Notes under the pieces: model-generated
Database searches by the model: none
What the model was told of the DNA's origin: nothing
Seen by the model: the letters and a program-made list of their open reading frames with translations, nothing else
Program-made: the position numbers and the translations under genes
Shown here: in pieces, positions 32,977 to 41,397 of the stretch
Position numbering within the stretch: the first letter of the stretch is position 1
Layout of the letters: the number at the start of each line of letters is the position of its first letter
Origin: Fructobacillus apis
GTDB lineage: Bacteria; Bacillota; Bacilli; Lactobacillales; Lactobacillaceae
Direction of reading: 5' to 3'
DNA: 64,000 nt
Assembly: GCF_023893635.1 (NCBI RefSeq)
Contig: NZ_JAMWYK010000001.1
Coordinates: 248,001 to 312,000 of the forward strand

Positions 32977-33972
32977 TTAAAAGTTCACGATGAACGATTC
33001 GAATAAGAAGAGCGGATCCACCTGCTTGGATTTCATGGCAATCTCCATGTCCAAAATCTTCAGGTACCCGTCGCGCACCTTACCAAGCGGATAAGTACGA
33101 AGCGCTTGACGCGCCAGCTTCACACGGTATGGATGAACGGACAAGGCCTTGCCGGCATCGGCGTCTGACCCTTGCAGTCCAGCCACCTGCAACAGCAAAC
33201 GAAACTGACCGAGCAAGAGCGCGTTCAAACGAAGTGGTGCTTCGCCGTTCTTCACGAGATCGTGGTAAGTGGCGATGGCCGCTTCTTTCTTTCCTTTCAT
33301 GACCAAATCGGTCAGATCGAAGGCCTGGGCGGTCGATTCTTTGATGACGAGGTCGTTGACGGCTTGGGCCGTGATTTCCTTGGCGTCTGCTCCGTAGGCC
33401 AGCAACTTTGGAAGTTCTTGAAGTACCTTGCTGTAGGAAGCCTGCGTGCGAAGAAGGAGTTCTTGCTTGGCGGCGGGCTCAATCTTAAAGGTGCGTTGCT
33501 TGAGGAGTTGAGTGAGCGCCTGGTCGACTTGGCGGTCGTTTAGACGTGGGAGGTCGAGGACTTCACCGGATTTCATGATGGTCTTCGTAATCTTTTTACG
33601 CTTGTCCATCTTCATGTCGGCGGCAAAAATCACAAGGAGGTTGCCGGGAACGGGATTGTCGATGGCGGAAAGCAAGGCCTTTTCGACGCCTTCGGAGAGC
33701 TTACCGGTAGCGGACAAAAAGGTCGGGTTCGTGACCATGATGACGCGGTGGTCGCCGAAGAATGGCGGCGCGGTGAGGTCGGCGATGGCGTCGTCGAGGC
33801 CAACGGAGGCAAAGTCGTAGGAGCCGAAGTTCATCTCCTGGTCCTCTTCGGGAATGATGGAGGTGAAGATGCGCTTGGCCTTTTGGAGCAAGGCGGTTTC
33901 TTCACCGGTAACCAGGTAGAGGTTAGGGAGCGCGTCGTGTTCAATTTGTGATTTAAGGTCCGAAAGGGTCAT
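32977..33972 (-). CDS. holA: DNA polymerase III subunit delta
   Basis: A 331-aa clamp-loader subunit that opens the sliding clamp. The N-terminus LPNLYLVTGEETALLQKAKR and the segments VMVTNPTFLS and LLVIFAADMKMDKRKKITK, KSGEVLDLPRL fit the family, as does the C-terminal LARQALRTYPLGKVRDGYLKILDMEIAMKSKQVDP. It overlaps the 3' end of comEC by 20 nt; comEC-holA is a conserved Firmicute order. The usual rpsT neighbour is not found; the toxin-antitoxin region lies there instead. Confidence 0.93.
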   Translation of the reverse strand: MTLSDLKSQIEHDALPNLYLVTGEETALLQKAKRIFTSIIPEEDQEMNFGSYDFASVGLDDAIADLTAPPFFGDHRVIMVTNPTFLSATGKLSEGVEKALLSAIDNPVPGNLLVIFAADMKMDKRKKITKTIMKSGEVLDLPRLNDRQVDQALTQLLKQRTFKIEPAAKQELLLRTQASYSKVLQELPKLLAYGADAKEITAQAVNDLVIKESTAQAFDLTDLVMKGKKEAAIATYHDLVKNGEAPLRLNALLLGQFRLLLQVAGLQGSDADAGKALSVHPYRVKLARQALRTYPLGKVRDGYLKILDMEIAMKSKQVDPLFLFESFIVNF

Positions 33973-36280
33973 GCTTCAGTGTTACCTCGAAATGTGCGTG
34001 ATTCGTATTGTATACATATCTTAGCATACCCTGGCGCTGTGTACTGAAGACAATCATGTGCTCTTTTTGGGCGGTGGCGAGGGTTTCAGGATGAGGATGG
34101 CCGTAGCGGGAGTGGCGGCCGGCCGAGACAATGCCGTACTTGGGTTTCCATTTGGCAAAAACGACGGGACAAGTCGCCGTCTTCGAACCGTGATGCCCGA
34201 ATTTAACGACCTCTGGATAAAAGTTTGGGTACTGTGCCACCACTCTTTTTTCTCCCGGCCGGTCCAAGTCACCGGCCGAAAAGAGGATTAAATTGCCAAT
34301 CTTTCCTCCCCACGCAAGAGAATCCTCGTTCTTGGCTTCGCCTCTGTTGAAAGGATAGAGCACTTTCAACGGACAGTTTTTCACCTTCACCTTGTTGGTG
34401 GCGGAAATCACTTTTGTTCGTCTCAAATAAGGCCGCACTTTCTTTTGAAAGGCGGGCCCGTCTTCCATCCCCGCTGGCACGACCAACTGCTTCACCCGGA
34501 AGTTTTCAAGGATGACGCGGGCATCCCCGATGTGGTCTTGATCTTGATGGGACAAGGACAGCGTGTCGATTTTTGAAATGCCACGCGCATGAAGGTAAGG
34601 AAGGATGACGGTCCGCGCCTGCCCCTCCTTTCGTTTCTGTTCCTTCAGGCATTCGGCCTTATCACTCCCCTTTTTCGGCCGCCGCTCCCTCAAGTTCAGT
34701 TTGCGCGGTCGGCCAAAGCTGACCCTTCCACCTGTATCAATGACCGTCACAGACTTTTTAAAGGGTTCGATTAAAGCTGCGGCATCCCCCTGCCCCACGT
34801 CAAAGGTCGTGAACTCACCGCTTCGGTTCAGCTTTACTGCTAGAAAGTTGCCAGAAAACAACAGGAAATAAATCACGCCTAGTGCGACTTTCACTCGGCG
34901 CCCTTTTCCAAAGAAGAAAAAGGGCAGCAGAAATAAAGCCACTAATACCGGCCAGCAAAAGGCCCCGAGCACCACGTATCCAGGAAGCATCCCAAGCCAG
35001 TAAATGGCACGATCGAATAGCCAGACGGCGAAGTTGGCAAACAGCAAAAGGCCGGGCAACCAGCCCAACGCAACATTCAGCAAAACGGCCGGCATCACGA
35101 CGGCCATAAAGACCGGTACGCCAATCAGGTTTGCCAGTGTGTGCCAGCAATTCCACCCGTACTGTTGGGCAATCAGAATGGGAAAGGCCACAACCGAAAG
35201 GAAGAGGCCCTGCTTCCAGAAATCGAGGTCCTTTGCAAAAGTTAAGGCGAGCGTCAGGCCGAAGGATAGTTGCCCACCTAGCGTGAGTAGGATTTGCGGC
35301 GTCACGAGTAAGGCACCCATTAGTGACCAGGCCCAGATGACTTCGCCTTCGATAACGGTTCCAAACCGTTCTTTGACCAGCCGTGTCTCTCCGGCAACAA
35401 CCGCTCGAACCAAAACAGGCGGCGCTCCCGTAAAGAGGTAGAAGATTGGAAGAGCAACGGCCTGAACACCACAGGTGATTTCCTTGAAAATACGGAGTCG
35501 CTGTCCCAGGCGCATTAATGACGCCAGCAGGAAACCAACGTGCAAGCCCGACAACGAGAATAGATGTACTAGGCCAAGTTCTTGAATCTTAGGATTCTCG
35601 GCGTAGAGCTCCTCGGACTTAGCACCTAGCAGGAGTGTCTTCGTGTAATTCCCCAGTGGGCTGGGCAATTGATTCGTCCACGTTGCCGCCTTGGCATGCC
35701 AGGAGCGCATAGCAAAGAGCAGCACCTGCCAGAAATTCTTGGGCTGCGCTCTTTTCACGGTCAGGTCATTGAAGTGAATTTGGTGCGTGATTCGCCTCGT
35801 TTCCATGAAGGCCGCCCAGTCGAATTGGTAGTCGTTTGTCGCGGGCGTAATGCGTTGAAAATCACCGTTTCCCATAACCTGCAGGGTGGCGTCCTCCTGT
35901 AAGAAGGTATCGAGGTCAGCCTGTCCCCTGGTACGGTATTGAAACAAAACAACCTGTCCTTTTTCATTACGGCCACGGCCGCGAATCACGCCCTCATCGT
36001 TTATCTCGTAGTCGTCGGGTAAGACGGTCAGCTGATAACGCCCTTCGCCAACAGACATGCCTTTCTGTTTCACTAAGAGGGCATGGTCAAAGAGTACAAA
36101 GGATAAGAAAAGCGCGCTAAATAAACCTACTCGAAGAAGGTCTTTTTTGACTTTTAAGGTGAGGCAGCAAGATAACACGATGAACAGCAAACTGACGGTA
36201 CAGGCGTTGGGGCGGTAGACAACGAGTGCTACCGACGCCCAGGCGAAGGCCAAAAGCATCCAGAAACGTTCACGTCTCAT
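33953..36280 (-). CDS. comEC: DNA internalization competence protein ComEC/Rec2
   Basis: A 775-aa membrane channel for single-stranded DNA uptake. N-terminal membrane helices and a DUF4131-like region (res ~1-200), the competence domain with LGLVHLFSLSGLHVGFLL (~225-243) and many helices (~230-500), and a C-terminal metallo-beta-lactamase-like domain with LSLSHQDQDHIGDARV (~575-590) and FGHHGSKTATCP (~705). All parts are present and uninterrupted, so the gene looks functional. It overlaps comEA by 4 nt and holA by 20 nt. A lysine/arginine-rich stretch (RRPKKGSDKAECLKEQKRKEG, shown in part) sits inside the MBL domain. Confidence 0.95.
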   Translation of the reverse strand: MRRERFWMLLAFAWASVALVVYRPNACTVSLLFIVLSCCLTLKVKKDLLRVGLFSALFLSFVLFDHALLVKQKGMSVGEGRYQLTVLPDDYEINDEGVIRGRGRNEKGQVVLFQYRTRGQADLDTFLQEDATLQVMGNGDFQRITPATNDYQFDWAAFMETRRITHQIHFNDLTVKRAQPKNFWQVLLFAMRSWHAKAATWTNQLPSPLGNYTKTLLLGAKSEELYAENPKIQELGLVHLFSLSGLHVGFLLASLMRLGQRLRIFKEITCGVQAVALPIFYLFTGAPPVLVRAVVAGETRLVKERFGTVIEGEVIWAWSLMGALLVTPQILLTLGGQLSFGLTLALTFAKDLDFWKQGLFLSVVAFPILIAQQYGWNCWHTLANLIGVPVFMAVVMPAVLLNVALGWLPGLLLFANFAVWLFDRAIYWLGMLPGYVVLGAFCWPVLVALFLLPFFFFGKGRRVKVALGVIYFLLFSGNFLAVKLNRSGEFTTFDVGQGDAAALIEPFKKSVTVIDTGGRVSFGRPRKLNLRERRPKKGSDKAECLKEQKRKEGQARTVILPYLHARGISKIDTLSLSHQDQDHIGDARVILENFRVKQLVVPAGMEDGPAFQKKVRPYLRRTKVISATNKVKVKNCPLKVLYPFNRGEAKNEDSLAWGGKIGNLILFSAGDLDRPGEKRVVAQYPNFYPEVVKFGHHGSKTATCPVVFAKWKPKYGIVSAGRHSRYGHPHPETLATAQKEHMIVFSTQRQGMLRYVYNTNHAHFEVTLKHDPFGP

Positions 36281-36978
36281 AAAACGACCTGGTCTTTTAA
36301 TTTATCGAAGCGTTTCTCGCCGATGCCGGAAATCTCTTTGAGCTGATCAACAGAGGTGAAGGGATGCTGATGGCGATAGGCGATGATTTGCTCGGCTTTT
36401 TTGGGGCCGATGCCATCAAGCGCTTCGAGCTCTTTTTGACTGGCATGGTTGAGCGACACTTTGCTGGACGAATTCGATTGAGCACCGTCCTCGCCACCGG
36501 GTAGCTGTCCTGACTTCTGGAAAAACGGCTTCGCCTCCTCACCGACAGCTGGCAAGTAAACGACCATCCCGTCAGATAGTTGCTCCGCCAGGTTCAGGTG
36601 TTTCCGCTCCGCTTGCTCCGTTAGTCCACCGGCTTTATCGATTGCGTCCCGCAATCTCACCGCCGAAGACTCGAACTCGTAGAGCCCAGGATGTTTGACG
36701 GCCCCCTCAACGTCGACGGCCATCTTTCCAGTCGACGCCTTACTATCATCACCCCCGAAAGCATTGACAGCAGAACTTCCAACAGCCTTCGCCTTTCGGC
36801 TGGGACTCAATCCACTCCCTTTCAGGTCAACGCCCTGGCTCTCCTCGTTCGGATGGCCCGCCACCAACAGCACAACGGTTCCAACGAGCAAACATAGTCC
36901 GACCAAGACCGCACCGACAACCTGCCAATGGACAACCAACCACTCCTCCCATTCATCTCTGCGTAAATTAAATTTCAT
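36277..36978 (-). CDS. comEA: Competence DNA receptor ComEA
   Basis: A 233-aa membrane-anchored DNA-binding protein. One N-terminal membrane span (res ~20-45, VVGAVLVGLCLLVGTVVLLV), an SLBB domain (VDVEGAVKHPGLYEFE...KHLNLAEQLSDGMVVYLP), a Ser-rich linker, and a C-terminal double helix-hairpin-helix (LNHASQKELEALDGIGPKKAEQIIAY and FTSVDQLKEISGIGEKRFDKL). The ATG at 36978 has GGAGGAAGAAGAG directly upstream; an ORF extension to 37050 is less likely. It forms an operon with comEC and holA. Confidence 0.94.
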   Translation of the reverse strand: MKFNLRRDEWEEWLVVHWQVVGAVLVGLCLLVGTVVLLVAGHPNEESQGVDLKGSGLSPSRKAKAVGSSAVNAFGGDDSKASTGKMAVDVEGAVKHPGLYEFESSAVRLRDAIDKAGGLTEQAERKHLNLAEQLSDGMVVYLPAVGEEAKPFFQKSGQLPGGEDGAQSNSSSKVSLNHASQKELEALDGIGPKKAEQIIAYRHQHPFTSVDQLKEISGIGEKRFDKLKDQVVL

Positions 36979-37016
36979 CTCTTCTTCCTCCTCGCGGAAT
37001 GATACGCAGAGACTAC

Positions 37017-37160
37017 AAAAAAAGCTCGCATCTAAGCGAACTTCTTTCATTTATTTTCCGCAGGCTTTCAATCCATCGTCTTTATGGTAAGACCATAAAG
37101 ACGTCCTATCTATTTTCGCCGGCTTTCAATCAGCGTTTTTATGGTGAAACCATAAAAATC
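37017..37160. repeat. Tandem hairpin repeats between comEA and coaD
   Basis: Two imperfect repeats of about 60 bp share GGCTTTCAATC followed by a perfect hairpin: GTCTTTATGGT-aag-ACCATAAAGAC (~37078-37102) and TTTTTATGGT-gaa-ACCATAAAAA (~37136-37158). Left of them lies AAAAAAAGCTCGCATCTAAG, a decayed copy of the coaD terminator. A further inverted repeat GCTTTCTG-cttta-GCAGAAAGC is at ~37176-37198. Confidence 0.6.
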
Positions 37161-37211
37161 TCCATTGCATCTAAAGCTTTCTGCTTTAGCAGAAAGCCAC
37201 CTTCTTCCATC

Positions 37212-37242
37212 AAAAAAAGCTCGCTTTCAAGCGAGCTTTTTT
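37212..37242 (-). terminator. Terminator after coaD
   Basis: AAAAAAGCTCGCTT / AAGCGAGCTTTTTT perfect stem with T runs both ways. Confidence 0.9.
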
Positions 37243-37250
37243 CATTTAAT

Positions 37251-37730
37251 TTACCCAAAGTGTTCCTGCAAAGCTTTCACCACCACAGCCGGCACGAAAG
37301 CGTCCAGACGCTTGGATGACAGCTTAGCAATTTCCTTCACCATCGATGAGGAAATGTTTTGGTTTTCAGGCTTTGCGAAGAGCAGGATGGTTTCGACGTC
37401 GTCCAAGGCGGAGTTGGCTCCGGCGATATCTCGTTCGTATTCGAAGTCCTTACAGTTACGCAAACCACGGACGATGTACTTGGCACCGATGGTTTCCATG
37501 TAGTCGACCGTCAAGCCTTCGATTTGACCAACTTCAACGTTGTCCAAGTGGGAAACGGCGGCCTTAACTAATTCGAGTCGTTCGTCTGGCTGGAAAAGGC
37601 CGGCCTTATTGGTGTTCTTTCCAACGGCCACGACCACTTCGTCGAAGAGTTCGGATGCACGTTCGATGATGTCGAGGTGCCCGTTCGTCAACGGATCAAA
37701 TGATCCTGGAAATACTGCTTTTCTCATCAC
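37251..37730 (-). CDS. coaD: Phosphopantetheine adenylyltransferase
   Basis: A 159-aa (158 if the second Met is used) nucleotidyltransferase of coenzyme A synthesis: 4'-phosphopantetheine + ATP to dephospho-CoA. Motifs: AVFPGSFDPLTNGHLDII (with the (T/H)xGH-type NGHL), VRGLRNCKDFEYERDIAGAN and ISSSMVKEIA. The downstream neighbour of rsmD in the order rsmD-coaD is conserved in Firmicutes; the gap between them is 8 bp. Confidence 0.96.
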   Translation of the reverse strand: MMRKAVFPGSFDPLTNGHLDIIERASELFDEVVVAVGKNTNKAGLFQPDERLELVKAAVSHLDNVEVGQIEGLTVDYMETIGAKYIVRGLRNCKDFEYERDIAGANSALDDVETILLFAKPENQNISSSMVKEIAKLSSKRLDAFVPAVVVKALQEHFG

Positions 37731-37738
37731 TAATCTCC

Positions 37739-38293
37739 CTAACCCTCAAACTGGTACAAGGACACACGCGTGATGCCGTAGTCCTTTTGCTTTAGGAGGG
37801 TTAACTGTTCGTTTGCTTCTGGTAAATCAGCCACCTGATCAGATTCCAGCATCAAGACGGCGCCCTTCTTCAGCAAGCCGCCCTCAATCATCTGGTCGAT
37901 GTCTTTTTTCAACTTCTCTTTAGCGTAGGGTGGGTCCAACAGCACGAGGTCAAAGGACTGTCCCGCTGCCACAAGGCGTTGTAAGGCGGCGGAAGCCGCC
38001 GTTTTCATAACCGTAAAGGAATCCTCGGCGTGCGTCTTCTCGATGTTTTTTTCGATCACCGCCAAGGCTGCCTTCTGTTTATCGACCAAAGTCGCAGACG
38101 ACATTCCCCGAGAAACGGCCTCGATTCCAAGGCCACCGGTTCCAGCGTACAAGTCCAATGCCGTTCCACCGTTTAAATACGGCATCAACATGGAAAAGAT
38201 GGCTTCTTTGACCTTGTCCGTCGTCGGGCGGGTTTCACGCCCCTTCACAGCCTCCAAACGGAGGCCACCAAAACGTCCTGCAATCACACGCAT
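37739..38293 (-). CDS. rsmD: 16S rRNA (guanine(966)-N(2))-methyltransferase RsmD
   Basis: A 184-aa SAM-dependent methyltransferase for 16S rRNA. N-terminus MRVIAGRFGGLRLEAVKGRETRPTTDKVKEAIFSML, SAM-binding LDLYAGTGGLGIEAVSRG and the catalytic DPPYAKEKL (N6/N2-type DPPY) are clear. Its start abuts the ylbG stop. It stands between ylbG and coaD, a common Firmicute cluster. Confidence 0.95.
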   Translation of the reverse strand: MRVIAGRFGGLRLEAVKGRETRPTTDKVKEAIFSMLMPYLNGGTALDLYAGTGGLGIEAVSRGMSSATLVDKQKAALAVIEKNIEKTHAEDSFTVMKTAASAALQRLVAAGQSFDLVLLDPPYAKEKLKKDIDQMIEGGLLKKGAVLMLESDQVADLPEANEQLTLLKQKDYGITRVSLYQFEG

Positions 38294-38866
38294 TTAGTCG
38301 TCCTCCCTGTTTGAAGCGGCGAGCTTCCCATCATTAGCAACGTCAATCGCTACCTTGTCACCGGCGGGCTTCCCATCATTAGCAACGTCAGTCGCTACCT
38401 TGTCATCGGCGGGCTTCCCATCATTAGCGACATCAGTCGCCACCTTGTCACTCGCCACCTTTCCATCAGCCGCATCCGTCACGTCCGACAAGTCCACGTC
38501 AAAGTTCACATCCGAAGCATCCCCGTCCTTCGAACGGTCGATGCCCTTCTGTGCCTTTTCAATCTCCTCATCCAACGTGCCCTCGCCGGCCACTTCCTTG
38601 TCGTAGGCCTCAAAGAACACGTCGTCGTGCACGTCACCCAGGTCGGGGTCGATGTCCGGACGGGCGGAAGGCTTCACCGTCTTCACGAAGCGGTACTTCT
38701 TCAACTTGGCCACCAAGTCGTCGACCTCTTCTTCGTTGACGTAGAGCGCCACGTAGTTCATCTTATTTGAAATGTAAGCAATGTCTCCGAACTTCTTCAA
38801 TTGTTCGACCTGCTTTAACCCGCGCATGAAAACGTAGAGCGCGCGTCGTTTTTTCATTGTAAACAT
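38294..38866 (-). CDS. ylbG: YlbG-like protein (DUF2129) with a long repeat-bearing C-terminal extension
   Basis: The first ~90 residues (MKKRRALYVFMRGLKQVEQLKKFGDIAYISNKMNYVALYV) are a normal YlbG domain, a small cytoplasmic protein of unknown exact role. Family members are usually near 90 aa; this one has 190. The extra 100 residues are very acidic and end with three near-perfect 14-15-residue repeats, DKVATDVANDGKPA, encoded by 42-45-bp DNA repeats at ~38310-38450. M1 and M4 are both possible starts. It overlaps ftsW by one base and abuts rsmD. Confidence 0.88.
   Translation of the reverse strand: MFTMKKRRALYVFMRGLKQVEQLKKFGDIAYISNKMNYVALYVNEEEVDDLVAKLKKYRFVKTVKPSARPDIDPDLGDVHDDVFFEAYDKEVAGEGTLDEEIEKAQKGIDRSKDGDASDVNFDVDLSDVTDAADGKVASDKVATDVANDGKPADDKVATDVANDGKPAGDKVAIDVANDGKLAASNREDD
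38310..38450. repeat. Tandem coding repeat, 3 units of about 45 bp, in ylbG
   Basis: Three copies of a unit containing GCTTCCCATCATTAGCAAC and CGCTACCTTGTCA (plus strand), differing by only a few bases. Length change by slippage would stay in frame. Confidence 0.85.
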
Positions 38867-40050
38867 TAGTGTTTCAGTTCCCTTCGGGCTGCGTCATCCT
38901 GCGGGTTCGGCCGGGCAGGCTTCTTGGCAGTCGCAGCGATATTTAAGGCGTACCCAACGGCCGCCGAGAAGAAGACAAAGGAGGAACCTCCCCCAGAGAT
39001 AAAGGGGAAAACCACTCCCGTGATGGGCAGAAGTCCCAAGACCCCACCCAAGTTAACAAAGGATTGCATAATCAGTAGCCCGGCCAGACCGTACATGAAG
39101 AGGCGGTTGTACTGGGACTTTTGACGGATGCCAACGAGGACCAAACGGCCAATCAAAATCAGCATCAAAATCAAAACCACCACGACCAAAACGGCCCCCA
39201 ACTCCTCGGCCGCAACGGCCATGATGAAGTCGGTGTTTGATTCGGGCAAGTAGGGCTTCAGCAAAGAGTTTCCCAAACCGACACCAAAGAGTCCCCCGTG
39301 GGAGATGGCGTAGTAGGAATACAAGAGCTGACGACTCTGGTCCATATTATACCAAGGATCAACGAAGTTCGATAACCGTCGAATGGCATAGGAACTCGAC
39401 TCCTTCAAGTCAAAGAAGGAGATGATTTCGGGCAAGAAGGCCAAAATCAAGAAGAAGAGGACCACCCAGATGATGTTGTCCTTCACCTTCACACCGGAAG
39501 CGAGCAAAAGCATCATCAACACGGCCATCGTGATGAAGAGGTTTCCCATGTCCGGCATGACAAGCGTGATACCGAGCATCATGATGGGCAGAATCAGCTT
39601 TGGCAGGTAACCGCTTTGGTTCCATGAACGGAGGAAGCCTCGAACGCCCTTTCCAGGCAACCAGTGTCGTACCGCGAGGTAGTGTGAGAAGTATAAGATC
39701 AAAGCAATCTTAGCCAACTCGACCGGCTGCAAGGTCACTGGTCCTAGGTTAATCCAACCGTGGGCACCGTTAATGGCGGGGGCCAAACGAGCAACAACCA
39801 AGAGCCCGAAGGTAACAATCATGAGCATGGTCAAGAAACCTTCCCCACGGATCACCTTCCGGTTCACCTTAAAAGCAAAAAAGGCTGCTGACCAGCCTAC
39901 CGCAACGAAAACGGCCTGCTTGGCAAAGGAATAGAGCGGTGCCAAGTATGCGTTTTGGGTTGCCGAGAAAACCATGACGATTCCAAGAAGGGAAAGCACG
40001 GCGAATGGCACGGCAATCCAGTAATCTAAGCGTTGTAGTTTTTTAAACAT
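38866..40050 (-). CDS. ftsW: Peptidoglycan polymerase FtsW (SEDS family)
   Basis: A 394-aa membrane protein with about 10 helices that polymerises lipid II at the division site. Conserved parts: INGAHGWINLGPVTLQPVELAKIALI, SMVMPDMGN-like VMPDMGNLFI, HGGLFGVGLGNSLLKPYLPESNTDFIMAVAAEELG and FINLGGVLGLLPITGVVFPFISGGGSS. The last is the SEDS C-terminal signature. FtsW is preferred over RodA because of its length and location beside ylbG-rsmD-coaD. It shares one base with the M42 peptidase stop. Confidence 0.92.
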   Translation of the reverse strand: MFKKLQRLDYWIAVPFAVLSLLGIVMVFSATQNAYLAPLYSFAKQAVFVAVGWSAAFFAFKVNRKVIRGEGFLTMLMIVTFGLLVVARLAPAINGAHGWINLGPVTLQPVELAKIALILYFSHYLAVRHWLPGKGVRGFLRSWNQSGYLPKLILPIMMLGITLVMPDMGNLFITMAVLMMLLLASGVKVKDNIIWVVLFFLILAFLPEIISFFDLKESSSYAIRRLSNFVDPWYNMDQSRQLLYSYYAISHGGLFGVGLGNSLLKPYLPESNTDFIMAVAAEELGAVLVVVVLILMLILIGRLVLVGIRQKSQYNRLFMYGLAGLLIMQSFVNLGGVLGLLPITGVVFPFISGGGSSFVFFSAAVGYALNIAATAKKPARPNPQDDAARRELKH

Positions 40051-41120
40051 TAGAACTCCGTGATGCTATCCACCGCCGAGCGGTCCAAGTTCTTTGACAA
40101 GGCCACGATGAGTTCGCGGGCGGCGTCGAAGTCTGGGATGGACCAAACCGTTTCGTGCGTGTGGATGTAACGTGAGGCAACACCGAGGGCAACGGCTGGA
40201 AGCCCTGCACGGTACTGTTCAACAGCACCAGCATCGGTTCCTCCCTGTGAGACAAAGTATTGGTAAGGAATCTTGTTGTCTTCTGCGGTCTGCAGAATGA
40301 ATTCCTTCAAGCGTGGTGAGGTAACGACCGTGGGGTCGAAGACGCGAATCAATGTTCCCTGGTCCATCACGCCCTGACGACCAACCGTGCTATCCAAGTC
40401 GTTTGCGGCAGAAGAATCAACCGCAAAGAAGATGTCCGGGTTGAACTGTTGAACGGCTGGCAAGGCGCCACGGAGTCCAACTTCTTCTTGGACGTTGGCG
40501 CCCATGATGAGCGTGTTTGGCGTTTGTACCCCCTTCAAATCCGTCAAGGCAGAGGCAATGGCGGACACACCAAAGCGGTTGTCGTAGGCCTTTGAGACGG
40601 CGCGGTTCTCATTTGCCAAGCGCATCGTCTTTGTTTCAGGCACGATAAAATCACCGGGACGAACACCAAAGGCTTCGGCCTGTTCCTTTGATTCGAAGCC
40701 GGCGTCAAAGAGAATGTCGTCGATGGACAAGTTGCCGGCGCCGCCCTTTCCGCGAAGCAGGTGTGGGGCGATGGAGGAGGAAATTACTGGGAATTCTCCG
40801 GCCTTTGTAAAGAGCGTAAAACGGTGGGCGGGAACCGTGACAGGGTTCCAACCGCCGAGTGAGACGACCTTCAAGGCACCGGTTGGTAGGATGTTAGAAA
40901 CCATGAAGCCGACCTCGTCCATGTGGGCCGCGAACATCACGCGGGGGTCGTCTTTCTTTCCTTCTTTAATCCCGAAGAGGCCACCCATTTGGTTGGTCTC
41001 GACGCGGTCGACCAAGGGCGTGATTTCCTCTTTTAGAGCAGCACGGACCCGTGCTTCTTGACCGGAGGTACCTTGCAGCTCCGTGTATTTGACAATGCGT
41101 TCCCAAGTGGCTTGATCCAT
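40050..41120 (-). CDS. M42 family metallopeptidase (glutamyl/deblocking aminopeptidase type)
   Basis: A 356-aa cytoplasmic aminopeptidase binding two metals. Metal ligands are seen in FAAHMDEVGFMV (first His/Asp), KAYDNRFGVSAIA (bridging Asp), NVQEEVGLRGA (catalytic Glu-Glu) and FAVDSSAAND. The C-terminal YIHTHETVWSIPDFDAARELI is also family-typical. The ATG at 41120 has AAAGGAG 7 nt before it, so the 38-codon upstream extension is dropped. PepA-like and YtoP/FrvX-like members cannot be separated by eye. Confidence 0.9.
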   Translation of the reverse strand: MDQATWERIVKYTELQGTSGQEARVRAALKEEITPLVDRVETNQMGGLFGIKEGKKDDPRVMFAAHMDEVGFMVSNILPTGALKVVSLGGWNPVTVPAHRFTLFTKAGEFPVISSSIAPHLLRGKGGAGNLSIDDILFDAGFESKEQAEAFGVRPGDFIVPETKTMRLANENRAVSKAYDNRFGVSAIASALTDLKGVQTPNTLIMGANVQEEVGLRGALPAVQQFNPDIFFAVDSSAANDLDSTVGRQGVMDQGTLIRVFDPTVVTSPRLKEFILQTAEDNKIPYQYFVSQGGTDAGAVEQYRAGLPAVALGVASRYIHTHETVWSIPDFDAARELIVALSKNLDRSAVDSITEF

Positions 41121-41264
41121 GCGTGCTCTCCTTTTGTTTTCGTTTTCCTTATTATAGCCTAGTCGGTTGGGTCTAGGCAAAGTCCGAGGCGAATCGGCCC
41201 AATTTTTTCCGTTTTTCCAACCGCAAAGGGGCAAAAAACGAACTTTTTAATGTAAAAGTGACAT

Positions 41265-41308
41265 TTTAGCGAACAATTAGTGAAATCTAATCTTATCGTT
41301 CGGTTTTA
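41265..41308 (+). promoter_or_regulatory. Pair of inverted PurR boxes upstream of the NCS2 permease
   Basis: TTTAGCGAACAAT and ATCGTTCGGTTTT. Each matches the PurBox AWWWCCGAACWWT (or its complement) with one or two mismatches. The CGAAC (41270-41274) and GTTCG (41298-41302) cores are 23 bp apart, the spacing known for the double PurR site of B. subtilis. A third half-site, AACGAAC, is at ~41238-41243. PurR itself is encoded at 53055-53882. Confidence 0.65.
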
Positions 41309-41397
41309 TTCTGTCTTTTTACAAAATATAAAGAAACAAGTCCGTGATTTACTGCTAAACTAGATAAGTAGCAAAGATTACTAGAGGAGTTTTCCAA

